From positions 1,922,001-1,986,000 of the forward strand of contig CBDDKB010000002.1 of assembly GCA_965229935.1 (NCBI GenBank): a DNA stretch of 64,000 nucleotides, given 5' to 3'. Made by a program: the position numbers and the translations under genes. Below, in pieces: positions 8,068 to 17,132 of this stretch. Under the pieces are notes generated by a model. That model made no database searches, had not been told where the DNA came from, and saw only the letters and a list, made by a program, of their open reading frames with translations. The stretch is from SPJN01 sp965229935. Lineage in GTDB: Bacteria > Pseudomonadota > Alphaproteobacteria > SPJN01. Every line of letters begins with the position of its first letter. Within the stretch, counting starts at the first letter, position 1.

Positions 8068-8802
8068 TCAGGCGCTTTTTTGTGCGGGCAGATCCGCATG
8101 TTCTGTCAGCCGCGCCAGATTGCGTAACGACAATAGATGGGCATAGATACAAGCCATCATGCCGTTTTTGTGCATGTCCAGCACAGCCGCATCATCAAGG
8201 TCACGCAGCTTTGCCTCATCAACGACAAACATGCCTTTCAGGTTCACATTCTGCCCATCCTTGCGGCGAATATTAACGTCGCGGCTGATCAGCAGATCAT
8301 ATTCTTTCAGCTTATCGACCAGCAATGATGTGCGCCGCATTTCGCCGTGAAACTGGGTCAGAAACTCAACCGCCCGCTTCATCCCGGCAGATTCGGTGCC
8401 GTCTTCTTCAAACAGACGTTCACCTTCCTTATCGTTCAGCCCTTCAAAATTTTCGTCGATGCAAACCGCATATTCATCATTGCCCTTATTGGCCAACACA
8501 AATGGATACATGCGGACAAAGGCAGGGCGATAGCCATCGGTCCAATTGCCATCACCATCAACATAATAATTGGTTTGATCAGCCAAGCCCAACATGGCAA
8601 CGGGGGTGACATTATCCTTGTCGGCCCCGGCAAAAATAATTGCATATTCATGCGCTGCCTCGGCAAATTCCACGGCAGCAAGCGGGACAGAGTTCACATT
8701 CCTGACGTGACCAAAGACAGATTTTGCAGGTGCGATGCGCATATCTTTGTGACGCTCGCGATTAAGCGGCACAAGATTGTCGTAGAACATGAACTGGGCC
8801 AT
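8068..8802 (-). CDS. SapC-family protein
   Basis: The protein has 244 residues, starting MAQFMFYDNLVPLNRERHKDMRI and containing the SapC-family core: VPLAAVEFAEAAHEYAIIF, LLGL-like MLGLADQTNYYVDGDGNW, YRPAFVRMYPFVLA and the C-terminal YAHLLSLRNLARL. The family was named from a Campylobacter S-layer locus, but its biochemical role is undetermined. It is widespread in Alpha- and Gammaproteobacteria, often near TonB receptors or tryptophan halogenases. GGGAG about 6 bases upstream supports the start. It lies between the SecA remnant and the acnB terminator. Confidence 0.85.
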   Translation of the reverse strand: MAQFMFYDNLVPLNRERHKDMRIAPAKSVFGHVRNVNSVPLAAVEFAEAAHEYAIIFAGADKDNVTPVAMLGLADQTNYYVDGDGNWTDGYRPAFVRMYPFVLANKGNDEYAVCIDENFEGLNDKEGERLFEEDGTESAGMKRAVEFLTQFHGEMRRTSLLVDKLKEYDLLISRDVNIRRKDGQNVNLKGMFVVDEAKLRDLDDAAVLDMHKNGMMACIYAHLLSLRNLARLTEHADLPAQKSA

Positions 8803-8907
8803 CAGCCACTCCCAAATACTAGAGTTATTGATCTAAAATAGCGAAGCTGGCCGGACCATGCCAGCTATTTTGCTGAATTTTTGCGCGAATGTGATTATGC
8901 GCACATG

Positions 8908-8936
8908 AAAAAGGCCCCCGCTAGGAAGCGAGGGCC
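8908..8936 (-). terminator. Rho-independent terminator of acnB
   Basis: On the minus strand GGCCCTCGCT and AGCGGGGGCC pair (one mismatch) around a 4-base loop and are followed directly by TTTTT. It lies 23 bases beyond the acnB stop codon, so it should end that transcript. Confidence 0.8.
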
Positions 8937-8959
8937 CGTTTCAAAAAGGTTGAACCGCC

Positions 8960-11722
8960 TTAGTGTACGGGCGGGGCAAAGCTTGTCAGGTTGATGCCTT
9001 CGACCGCTGCGGTGTACTCGTCAATATTGGGCGTGCGGCCCAAAATGGTGGACAGCACCACAACCGGGGTTGAGGCCAGCAAAGATTCACCACGCTTTTC
9101 GTCTGAATCTTCAACAACGCGGCCCTGGAACAGGCGGGTTGATGTTGCCATCACCGTATCGCCCGGTTCTGCCTTCTCCTGATTACCCATGCACAGGTTA
9201 CAGCCGGGGCGTTCAAGATAAAGCGTATTGTCATAGGTCTTGCGCGCCTCGTTCTTCGGCGAAGCATCGTCAAAGACAAAGCCTGCATATTTCTGCAAGA
9301 TGTCCCAGTCACCTTCGGCCTTCAACTCATCAACGATATTGTAGGTCGGGGGGGCAACAACCAAGGGGGCCTTGAACTCAATCCCACCATTCTGCTTTTC
9401 AAGATTGCGCAGCATCTGGGCGATGATCTGCATGTCACCCTTATGAACCATGCATGAACCGACAAAGCCAAGATCAACCTTCTTGTCACCGCCATAGTAA
9501 GAAACCGGGCGGATCGTGTCATGGGTGTAACGCTTGGACACGTCGTCATTGTTCACGTCAGGATCGGCGATCATCGGTTCGTTAATCTCGTCAAGATCAA
9601 CGGTGAACTCAGCAAAATATTTTGCATTGTCATCAGGACGCAGCGCAGATTTTTCACCGGACCGAATTTCGGCAATGCGCTGATCAGCCTTGGCGATCAA
9701 CCCGGCCAGAACGCCATTGGCATTGTCCATGCCCTTGTCGATCATGATCTGAATGCGGCTCTTGGCGATCTCGAGCGAGCCGATCAGTGTTTCATCTTCT
9801 GAAATACAGATGGAGGCCTTGGCCTTCATTTCCGCAGTCCAGTCGGTGAAGGTAAAGGCCTGGTCAGCCAGCAATGTGCCGATATGCACCTCGATCACAC
9901 GGCCCTGGAAGACGTTCTCGCCGAACTGTTTCAGCATCTGGGCCTGCGTGGCATGCACCACATCGCGGAAGTCCATATGATCTTTCAGCGTGCCTTTAAA
10001 TTCAACCTTGACCGATTCAGGGATCGGCATGGTTGCTTCACCCGTTGCAAGGGCCAGCGCCACTGTGCCTGAGTCAGCACCGAAGGCAACGCCCTTTGAC
10101 ATACGGGTGTGGCTGTCGCCACCGATAATGATGTCCCAATCATCCACGGTGATGTCGTTCAACACCTTATGGATCACGTCGGTCATCGCAGGATACACAT
10201 CCTTGGGGTCACGTGCTGTGATCAGACCAAACTTGTTCATAAAGCCCATCAGCTTGGGGATATTGGTCTGTGCCTTTGAATCCCACACAGATGCCGTATG
10301 ACAGCCTGACTGATAGGCGCCATCAAGCACGGGGGAGATGACGGTAGCTGCCATAGCCTCAAGCTCTTGGCTGGTCATCAGACCCGTTGTGTCTTGTGAA
10401 CCGACAATGTTCACCTTCACACGAACGTCTGATCCTGTGTGCAGCACCTTGCCATCAGCCACGCCAACAGCGTTGCGGTTAAAGATTTTTTCAACCGCTG
10501 TCAGGCCCTGACCGTCGTGGGAAATTTCTTTTGACGGGGCAAAAACGGCAGGGGCGTCAACACCCAGCGTTTCGGCGGCGAATGTCTGCAATTTCTTGCC
10601 GAACACAATCGCGTAGGAGCCCCCTGCCTTCATGAATTCAACCTTTTGCGGGGTGAAAGCAGAAGACACATCCATCAATTCTTCACTGCCATCTTCGTTC
10701 AGCAGCTTTTTGGTTTTGGTGTTGATGGTCAACACGGTGCCTGTTTCAACAGAATAGGCCTGCTCCAGCACGGCATTGCCGTCTGCATCAAGAACGGGCT
10801 TACCATCTGCGTCCACTTTCTTGACCCAGTTTTTAAGGTCAAGGCCGATACCGCCTGTCACGCCAACCGTGGTCAGAAAGATGGGGGAGATACCGTTGGT
10901 ACCTGCCACAACAGGGGCAATATTCACAAAGGGCACATAGGGGCTGGCAGGCTTCCCCGCCCACAGGGCCACATTGTTCACGCCCGACATGCGGGAGGAG
11001 CCAACGCCCATTGTCCCTTTTTCGGCGATCAGCATAACGCGGGCTTCGGGATGCTTTTTCTGCAGGGCCTGAATTTCTTCCTGCGCCTCTTCACTGATCA
11101 TGCATTTACCATGCAGCTCACGGTCAGAACGGCTATGCGCCTGATTACCCGGTGACAGCAAATCGGTTGAGATATCGCCTTCGGCAGCGATATAGGTCAC
11201 GACCTTAATCTCTTCATCAATCTCGGGAAGCTTGGTGAAGAATTCAGCCTTGGCATAACTTTCAAGAATGTCTTTTGCAACGGCGCTACCGGCTTCAAAC
11301 GCCTTGGCAAGGCGGTCCATGTCAGCTTCGTACAGGAAGACCTGTGTCTTCAGAACGTCTGCGGCCTGTGCTGCGATGGCGGCATCATCACCAAGGGCAA
11401 GGTCCAGCAACACGTCGATAGAGGGGCCGCCCTTCATGTGGGACAAAAGCTCAAACGCGAAATCGGCTGAGATCTCAGCAACTGTTGCGCTGCCCAGAAT
11501 GATCTCTTTCAGGAACTGCGCTTTAACGCCAGCGGCGCTGGTGGTGCCGGGCAGCGTGTTGTAGATGAAATATTTCAGCGAGTCTTCGCGGTATTCGTTC
11601 CCGGTGTCTTTGATCTGTTCGATCACTTCGGCCAGCAATGCGCCATCTTCAATTGGCTTGGGGTTCAAGCCCTGAATTTGACGTGTATCGATTTCGTCCA
11701 AATAATCGGTGTACAAGCTCAT
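8960..11722 (-). CDS. acnB: Aconitate hydratase B / 2-methylisocitrate dehydratase
   Basis: The protein has about 920 residues from ATG at 11722, chosen for GGGAG 11 bases upstream. It interconverts citrate and isocitrate in the TCA cycle. [4Fe-4S] ligands are visible as Cys757 (FVGSCMVHKG) and Cys841/Cys844 (GCNLCMGNQ). Active-site signatures include SRSDRELHGKCM, GSSRMSGVNN, VGSQDTTGLM and GGDSHTRMSKG. The N-terminal HEAT-like domain (LLSHMKGGPSIDVLLDLAL) is present. It is about 55 residues longer than the E. coli enzyme and its sequence matches my recollection of the long AcnB of Bacteroidota, an inference that points to horizontal origin. It has its own terminator and is flanked by pseudogenes. 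Confidence 0.95.
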   Translation of the reverse strand: MSLYTDYLDEIDTRQIQGLNPKPIEDGALLAEVIEQIKDTGNEYREDSLKYFIYNTLPGTTSAAGVKAQFLKEIILGSATVAEISADFAFELLSHMKGGPSIDVLLDLALGDDAAIAAQAADVLKTQVFLYEADMDRLAKAFEAGSAVAKDILESYAKAEFFTKLPEIDEEIKVVTYIAAEGDISTDLLSPGNQAHSRSDRELHGKCMISEEAQEEIQALQKKHPEARVMLIAEKGTMGVGSSRMSGVNNVALWAGKPASPYVPFVNIAPVVAGTNGISPIFLTTVGVTGGIGLDLKNWVKKVDADGKPVLDADGNAVLEQAYSVETGTVLTINTKTKKLLNEDGSEELMDVSSAFTPQKVEFMKAGGSYAIVFGKKLQTFAAETLGVDAPAVFAPSKEISHDGQGLTAVEKIFNRNAVGVADGKVLHTGSDVRVKVNIVGSQDTTGLMTSQELEAMAATVISPVLDGAYQSGCHTASVWDSKAQTNIPKLMGFMNKFGLITARDPKDVYPAMTDVIHKVLNDITVDDWDIIIGGDSHTRMSKGVAFGADSGTVALALATGEATMPIPESVKVEFKGTLKDHMDFRDVVHATQAQMLKQFGENVFQGRVIEVHIGTLLADQAFTFTDWTAEMKAKASICISEDETLIGSLEIAKSRIQIMIDKGMDNANGVLAGLIAKADQRIAEIRSGEKSALRPDDNAKYFAEFTVDLDEINEPMIADPDVNNDDVSKRYTHDTIRPVSYYGGDKKVDLGFVGSCMVHKGDMQIIAQMLRNLEKQNGGIEFKAPLVVAPPTYNIVDELKAEGDWDILQKYAGFVFDDASPKNEARKTYDNTLYLERPGCNLCMGNQEKAEPGDTVMATSTRLFQGRVVEDSDEKRGESLLASTPVVVLSTILGRTPNIDEYTAAVEGINLTSFAPPVH

Positions 11723-11946
11723 GATTTCACCAGCTCCCATTCAAAACTGTTTTGTGGGTTTCTCGTAGCAGGGATTGTCGCCCGATACGATGAATTTGAT
11801 GGGGGTGGTTTACATTATAATTAGGCCGCTGCCAGTAGGTCCTTTCGACCCACTATGACAACACAGCCCGACCCGCGAAAATTGACGGAAATCCAATTTA
11901 TGCCAATGCAATCAAATGGTTATGGTGTTTATGCGGTTGGGGCCGC

Positions 11947-12069
11947 CTAACCGACAAGGCCGCTTTCCAGTATACCGTCAAAAATAAATTGCACTGCCAG
12001 CGCCGATAACAGGACGCCGAACACTCGCGTCACCACATGCATCGCCGTGACGCCTGCAAATTTGGTCAG
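11947..12069 (-). pseudogene. MarC-family membrane protein, C-terminal remnant
   Basis: Reading leftwards from about 12069, the frame gives KFAGVTAMHVVTRVFGVLLS followed by ALAVQFIFDGILESGLVG and a TAG stop. This matches the last transmembrane segment and tail of MarC/YchE-family inner-membrane proteins (G-x-x-VV-R-FG-LL-A-AVQFI-DG). Nothing upstream continues the homology; instead the plus strand reads into a LysR remnant at about 12062. Only about 40 of the usual 200 or more residues survive. Confidence 0.65.
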
Positions 12070-12550
12070 GTTCGCCGATGGGGCGCTTGATCTCGCGCTC
12101 CTCTCCCCGCCCATTCAACCGCACCTGACCGAGCTTGAAAGTGCGGCCCTGCCCCCGGCCACGCTATTGATGGCAGTCCCCGCCGATGACCCGATTGCGC
12201 AGCAAGGCGCAATCAAGCTTGATCGGCTAAAAGGGCAAACCTTGATCACCGGATCATTAATGCCCGAAAGCGGCTTTTACATTCAATTGATGTCACTATT
12301 GGGCAAGCTGCGCGCCGACGTGACCCTACGGGATGGCATTTACCCCACCACCATGATTGCCAATATGGTCGGGGCCGGACTTGGCTGGTCATTGGTGACT
12401 GAGGATTCTGTTGATAGGGGCCGCGCTGACGTTGCGCTTGTCCCCATAAGGGGCGTCACAGAAAAATTACAACGCGCCTTGGTTTGGCGCACGGCTGCCC
12501 TGACCCCCGCTGCTGGAAAACTTGTGCAGCAACTGACCGCTGCACTTTAG
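12062..12550 (+). pseudogene. LysR-type regulator, C-terminal effector-domain remnant
   Basis: About 162 residues correspond to the second part of a LysR substrate-binding domain: FADGALDLALLSPPIQ, LLMAVPADDPIAQQGAIKLDRLKGQTLI, the MIANMVGAGLGWSLVTED loop and a final VWRTAALTPAAGKLVQQL. The N-terminal winged helix-turn-helix and linker helix are missing, and the 5' end abuts a MarC remnant on the opposite strand. It cannot bind DNA as encoded. The gene ends 4 bases before the stop of the convergent thioesterase. Confidence 0.75.
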
Positions 12551-12553
12551 GTC

Positions 12554-13366
12554 TTACATAAAGACAGCGACGGTCTGGCTCATCATCATCACAGGCTGGC
12601 CTTTATCGTTCCACATGGCCATTTCCTGGGCTGAATAGCCGTTCTGCGCTGTCTTGGCCGTTGACCTGATCAACCACCAGCCCGATGCGCTTTGGGGCGC
12701 ATCATCCATAATCTCAACCGACCATGTCATGGTGCTGATCGGCTTGCGTTCCGGCGGGGCAGCAACGATGGCAGCAGGCGGCAGTGCATCACCAAGAGCG
12801 ATCAATGGCGATAGATTGGTCGGCAGATCATCATCGGCATGACGCAGCCAAATCAAATATTCAGGCTTTGCCCCCGGCGTCAGGGGCCGGGCACCGCCTG
12901 CCATGCGGCTTTCAAAATGCTGCGAAAAATGTTGCGGGTTTGCGGGCGCATCACCGACGGGACGGAAAAAGCCCTCACACTCATCCCAGTGGGGCACGTC
13001 CGGTGCAGGATAGTCACTAATATCAATCGCTGACTCGCGGCTGGCGCCGAAACAAAGCGTGGCGCGGGCGGCCAACTGATCATCGCCGAACAGATCCACG
13101 CCGTAAAAGGCGGATGATTTTCCACGGCGCAGCAATTGCGGCGCGATCCGCAAGGTGCCGCCTGCAGGCCCAACAAAGGCAAACTGCGCCGACCGAAGTG
13201 GTGGCAGATCATCACTATCCCGATTGGCGGCTTCCCAGCAAAGCGCAGCGGTCAACCCGCCAAATGCTGTACGTCCTTGCAACCAATCAGGCGGCAACAC
13301 CACCTGATAGCCACCATCGCTGGCCGCTACCGACGCCATTAAATTTGCAAAGGTAGTCGCAGTCAT
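12554..13366 (-). CDS. Acyl-CoA thioesterase family (TesB-like double hotdog)
   Basis: The protein has about 270 residues from ATG at 13366. The opening LPPDWLQGRTAFGGLTAALCWEAA is the typical N-terminal hotdog of the TesB-like thioesterase superfamily. A second hotdog with WLRHADDD, SPLIALGDALPPA and a C-terminal STMTWSVEIMDD and WWLIRSTAKTAQNGYSAQEMAMW follows. The predicted role is hydrolysis of acyl-CoA thioesters in the cytoplasm. It sits alone on the minus strand between the LysR remnant and the hydroxylase operon. Confidence 0.82.
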   Translation of the reverse strand: MTATTFANLMASVAASDGGYQVVLPPDWLQGRTAFGGLTAALCWEAANRDSDDLPPLRSAQFAFVGPAGGTLRIAPQLLRRGKSSAFYGVDLFGDDQLAARATLCFGASRESAIDISDYPAPDVPHWDECEGFFRPVGDAPANPQHFSQHFESRMAGGARPLTPGAKPEYLIWLRHADDDLPTNLSPLIALGDALPPAAIVAAPPERKPISTMTWSVEIMDDAPQSASGWWLIRSTAKTAQNGYSAQEMAMWNDKGQPVMMMSQTVAVFM

Positions 13367-13452
13367 ACGCAATCAAGGCCCCAATTCCCACAGTTTCAAG
13401 TCGAAACCAATAGGCGTTGAGGCCCTGAATGACAAGATGACAAGTGCGTGTT

Positions 13453-14382
13453 TTATTCAGCCGCGATAGGTGATGGCGCGGCATCTACGCCCTCTACCTG
13501 ACGGGCGCGCCAATCAGAACGGATCATCTCAGACGTCTGGCGGGAGCCATCGGGGCTCCACCCCGGGACGTTGAACATATAGTTCAGCGCGTCTTTCGCA
13601 GACTTTGCATTCTTCACATCTTTAAAGATGGCGACCCATTCGTGGAACGCGATACGCAGCGGGTTAAAGGTGGCTAGGTTTTTAACAATGCCAAAGCGCG
13701 GGCGGTCAACCTGCCAATCTTCTTCCTCTACAAAGGTACCAAACAGGCGATCCCAGATAATCAGCACACCGGCATGATTGCGGTCCAGATAGCGCGGGTT
13801 GGTGGCATGATGGACCCGGTGATGGGACGGGGTGTTAAACACCCATTCCAGCGGGCCAAGCTTGCCGATGGCTTCGGTATGGATCCAGAATTGATAGACA
13901 GTCGAAATCGCCTTGAACATGATGATCATTTCAAGCGGAAAGCCGATTAGCGCAATCGGGATATAGAAAATGAACGCGCCTGAAAGATTGGTCGTCCAAG
14001 CCTGCCGCAAAGCGGTGCTTAGATTATAGTGCTGGCTTGAATGGTGATTGACGTGACTTGCCCAGAACCAGCGGATTTCATGGCTTAACCGATGGGACCA
14101 ATAAAAGCTCAAATCCTCGATAAAGAAGCAGGCCACAAAAACATACCAAGCAAAGCCGAAATCAAACAGGCGGTATTCGTGTAGCCAAACCAAAAAGGCG
14201 ATACCGAACGTACCAACTGTGGCACCGGCAATCACACTGCCGAACCCCATAATCAGCGAGGCGGCTGTGTCTTTGGTTTCATAACTGACCATCTTGCGGT
14301 TTTTACGCCAAACCAAAAGCTCAATCACGATCAGGATGATGAAGGCCGGAATGGCAAAGGTAACGATATTATCACCGGTCAT
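13453..14382 (-). CDS. Sterol desaturase / fatty acid hydroxylase superfamily membrane enzyme
   Basis: The protein has 309 residues with about four to five membrane segments and the di-iron histidine boxes of the superfamily: HRLSH, HVNHH and HHRVHH, plus His in FWIHTEAIG. These enzymes insert oxygen into, or desaturate, lipids such as sterols, fatty acids or carotenoids at the membrane. AAGGAG 9 bases upstream supports ATG at 14382. It is the last gene of a tight minus-strand operon behind a TetR regulator and a small membrane protein (gaps of 14 and 12 bases). The substrate is unknown. Confidence 0.9.
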   Translation of the reverse strand: MTGDNIVTFAIPAFIILIVIELLVWRKNRKMVSYETKDTAASLIMGFGSVIAGATVGTFGIAFLVWLHEYRLFDFGFAWYVFVACFFIEDLSFYWSHRLSHEIRWFWASHVNHHSSQHYNLSTALRQAWTTNLSGAFIFYIPIALIGFPLEMIIMFKAISTVYQFWIHTEAIGKLGPLEWVFNTPSHHRVHHATNPRYLDRNHAGVLIIWDRLFGTFVEEEDWQVDRPRFGIVKNLATFNPLRIAFHEWVAIFKDVKNAKSAKDALNYMFNVPGWSPDGSRQTSEMIRSDWRARQVEGVDAAPSPIAAE

Positions 14383-14394
14383 TGGAACGACTCC

Positions 14395-14787
14395 TTACGC
14401 AGCAGCGCGCGCGTCAAGCTGCGCGACGAGAGAGCGGGGCACCCGAATATCGGGGGCAGAAAAATCATGGAAGTGAATCTGGGCGGGCGCATCGGCATCA
14501 CTTGCCGCCGCAATATCTTCGCGATTCAGCAAGCGCGTAACGAATGTGTCACCGACAGAAAAGACTAGGCCGATCTGATCACCTGCTGACGGGATCAGGG
14601 CTACCTGCCCATCCTCAGACAGCAGCACCTGATCATCTTGCCAGTGCGGGTAGTCGCGGCGAAAACGGTCCAGCGCCTCACCCGCAGTGGTGATGCTGGC
14701 TTGTTTGGACCCGCCGAACAGATACACAAGCCCGATCAGGGCGGCGACGCCCAAGGGCGCAATTACGATAATGAAAATGGCAGACAT
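14395..14787 (-). CDS. Small membrane-anchored protein of unknown function
   Basis: The protein has 130 residues. One N-terminal transmembrane helix (IFIIVIAPLGVAALIGLVYLF) is followed by a soluble domain with FRRDYPHWQDDQVLLSEDGQVALI and QIGLVFSVGDTFVTRLL. That part reads as a small alpha/beta domain and is not a named family to me. It sits between the TetR gene and the sterol-desaturase-like gene with short gaps, so it is probably a partner of the hydroxylase. Confidence 0.7.
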   Translation of the reverse strand: MSAIFIIVIAPLGVAALIGLVYLFGGSKQASITTAGEALDRFRRDYPHWQDDQVLLSEDGQVALIPSAGDQIGLVFSVGDTFVTRLLNREDIAAASDADAPAQIHFHDFSAPDIRVPRSLVAQLDARAAA

Positions 14788-14801
14788 TGGCTTTCTTCTT
14801 C

Positions 14802-15446
14802 TTATTGTTGGTCTTCGATAAAGGGACGCATCAGCATCGTCAGGAAATCCAGCACCGCTTCGGTGTCTGCAGAGGCAGAGCCGGTATGAAATAAAACTGC
14901 GCCGCCCATAATGGCTGACAGCCCAACCTCAACAGCGCGCAGAAATTCTTGCTGTTTGGATTTGGCGGGAAATAAGGTTTTGGCCAGCAACAAAGTCGCA
15001 TCGCGATGGGCGTCCGCCACATCATCAAGGGCAGCAAGCAAATCAGGATCGGTCCGTGCCGCCATGTGAACTTCGGTCAGGGCAATGACGGTCGGGCTTG
15101 CATAAATCTTCCAAAGATAATCGACTGTGGCGCGCAGCCGATCAGGGGCATCGACCAGCGCGCCCAAGGTTTGCAAGGCATCGGCTCGCAAATTTTCGTT
15201 TGATGCCTCGTTCGCCGCGACGATCAAAGCCTGCTTGGAGGGGAAGTGATCAAACATCGCGCCTTTTGAGACCCCGGCGCGTTTGCACACTGCCTGTGTG
15301 GTCAGCCCGGCATAGCCGCTTGCCACAAGCTGTTCCAACGTGGCCTGCAAAATGCGCTGACGCGTGTCAGCACGGCGATCAGCCTGACTGCGGCGCGCAG
15401 GCTTTACCTCATCATTTTTTGCATGTGTGATTTGGGTGTCGGTCAT
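14802..15446 (-). CDS. TetR/AcrR-family transcriptional regulator
   Basis: The protein has 214 residues from ATG at 15446; the longer frame begins with TTG. The helix-turn-helix lies around residues 45-68 (GLTTQAVCKRAGVSKGAMFDHFPSKQAL), with a helical ligand-binding domain after it. It heads the minus-strand operon with the small membrane protein and the di-iron hydroxylase. A perfect TetR-type palindrome lies 110 bases upstream, in the gap shared with the cioAB operon, so it may regulate its own operon and possibly the oxidase. Confidence 0.87.
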   Translation of the reverse strand: MTDTQITHAKNDEVKPARRSQADRRADTRQRILQATLEQLVASGYAGLTTQAVCKRAGVSKGAMFDHFPSKQALIVAANEASNENLRADALQTLGALVDAPDRLRATVDYLWKIYASPTVIALTEVHMAARTDPDLLAALDDVADAHRDATLLLAKTLFPAKSKQQEFLRAVEVGLSAIMGGAVLFHTGSASADTEAVLDFLTMLMRPFIEDQQ

Positions 15447-15555
15447 ATCACTCACAGGCCCTGTCAAAATCTTGTTTGCGCCCGCTTGTTTGATTCAACT
15501 GGTTTGTATGAATTTGGGACGCTTGATTGGCTGCTATATAGCACTCAACTTATCG

Positions 15556-15569
15556 ACCGACCAGTCGGT
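15556..15569. promoter_or_regulatory. TetR-type operator ACCGAC-CA-GTCGGT
   Basis: A perfect 6-2-6 palindrome lies in the 300-base gap between the TetR gene (-) and cioA (+), followed by a T-run. The ACCGACNNGTCGGT form is a classic TetR-family half-site arrangement. The rest of this gap contains no gene. A strong Shine-Dalgarno for cioA lies at 15733-15739. Confidence 0.65.
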
Positions 15570-15746
15570 TTTTATGTATTTTGCTGCGACATTTGCGCGT
15601 CATGTGTCAAAATCCTTAGAAATCTGCCAATTATCACCTCTTCCTCACATAAAGACGCCAACCTGCCACATGGACAGTATATTCTTATAAGCGTATATAC
15701 AAAATTCAGAATATTTCAGCCTCAACCCCCATAGGAGGTACGCAGC

Positions 15747-17132
15747 ATGGATGCAATGGATGCAGCTCTGCTCTCACGAATCCAATTCGGCTTTACCGTT
15801 GGGTTTCATATTCTGTTTCCCACATTCACCATCGGGCTCGCCCTGTTTTTGGCAAGTGTCGAGGCTTTGTGGCTGAAAACCCAAAACGAGGAATGGCGCA
15901 GCCTGTATCGTTTCTGGGTCAAGGTCTTTGCCCTGACATTCGGAATGGGGGTCGTATCCGGGCTTGTGCTGTCCTATGAGTTCGGCACCAATTTCAGCGC
16001 CTTTTCAGAAGCAACCGCACCCGTTCTTGGGCCCCTATTGTCTGTCGAGGTTCTAACCGCCTTTTTTGTCGAGGCAGGCTTTTTAGGCATCATGCTGTTC
16101 GGTTGGGACAAGGTGGGGCCGCGCCTGCACTTCCTTGCCACAGTGCTGGTGGCGCTTGGCACGCTTAATTCCGCATTTTGGATCCTGTCAGCCAATAGCT
16201 GGATGCAAACCCCCGCCGGGTTTGAATTTAATGGCGCGCAATTCATCCCCACCGATTGGGCCGCAATTATCTTTAACCCCAGCTTTCCTTATCGGCTGGT
16301 GCATATGGTCTTGGCTGCGCTTTTGACAACATCGCTGGCCGTCGCAGGCATTTCTGCATGGCAAATCCTGAATGAACGCGGCGCGCTGATTGCCAAACGC
16401 GGCTTCTTTATGGGGATTGCCATGATGGCCATCGCCGCGCCTGCGCAAATTTTTGCAGGTGATTTACACGGGCTGCAAGTTCGTGAGACCCAGCCGATCA
16501 AGGTCGCCGCCATGGAAGGGTTGTGGCACACCACCAAGGGCGCGCCATTGGTCCTGTTCGGCCTGCCGGATATGGAAGACGAAACCAACCATTTCGAAAT
16601 TGAAATTCCCAAACTGGCGAGCCTGATCCTGACCCATGAATGGGACGGAGAAGTACAGGGCCTGACAAGCGTGCGCCCCGAAGACCGTCCCAATGTCCCC
16701 ATCGTGTTTTGGAGCTTTCGCATTATGGTGGGTTTGGGCTTCCTGTTCCTTGCCTATGTCGGTGGCGCGATCATTAGCCGTGTGGTCCTGAAACGCTGGC
16801 ACCCGCTGGCGCTTCAAGCCGCAGTGCCGCTGATCCCGCTTGGCTTTGTTGCCACCATCGCCGGGTGGCTTGTGGCCGAGGTGGGCCGTCAACCCTGGAC
16901 CGTTTATGGCATGATGCGGACCCATGACAGCGTCTCCCCCGTCAGTGCAGAGGCTGTAATGACAAGCCTGATCGCCTTTATCATTGTCTATGGCTTGTTG
17001 GGCATCGCCTATCTTTATTATGTCAGCAAACTGGTCCGCCATGGCCCGCAACATGAAACGCCACAAGGCCCCGTGCCAGAAGCGATGCGCGGCGCCCGCC
17101 CCGGCCTTGCCCTCAAGGAGGAATTGTCATGA
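15747..17132 (+). CDS. cydA: Cytochrome bd-type quinol oxidase subunit I, CioA type
   Basis: The protein has 461 residues with about nine membrane helices, oxidising quinol and reducing oxygen to water at the inner membrane. Heme ligands His21 (GFHILFPT), His186 (YRLVHMVL) and Met327 (FWSFRIMVG) are present, as are Glu101 and Glu109 of the heme pocket and quinol-loop residues Lys252 and Glu257 (KVAAMEG). Only 70 residues separate Glu257 from Met327, so the Q-loop is the short type found in cyanide-insensitive CioA. AGGAGGT 7 bases before ATG is an unusually strong Shine-Dalgarno. It overlaps the cioB-like gene by 4 bases. Confidence 0.95.
   Translation: MDAMDAALLSRIQFGFTVGFHILFPTFTIGLALFLASVEALWLKTQNEEWRSLYRFWVKVFALTFGMGVVSGLVLSYEFGTNFSAFSEATAPVLGPLLSVEVLTAFFVEAGFLGIMLFGWDKVGPRLHFLATVLVALGTLNSAFWILSANSWMQTPAGFEFNGAQFIPTDWAAIIFNPSFPYRLVHMVLAALLTTSLAVAGISAWQILNERGALIAKRGFFMGIAMMAIAAPAQIFAGDLHGLQVRETQPIKVAAMEGLWHTTKGAPLVLFGLPDMEDETNHFEIEIPKLASLILTHEWDGEVQGLTSVRPEDRPNVPIVFWSFRIMVGLGFLFLAYVGGAIISRVVLKRWHPLALQAAVPLIPLGFVATIAGWLVAEVGRQPWTVYGMMRTHDSVSPVSAEAVMTSLIAFIIVYGLLGIAYLYYVSKLVRHGPQHETPQGPVPEAMRGARPGLALKEELS

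Noticed and set aside
15468..15746. FNR box for the bd oxidase
   Set aside because: No TTGAT-N4-ATCAA-like site was found; TTGATTCAA at about 15490 has the wrong spacing.
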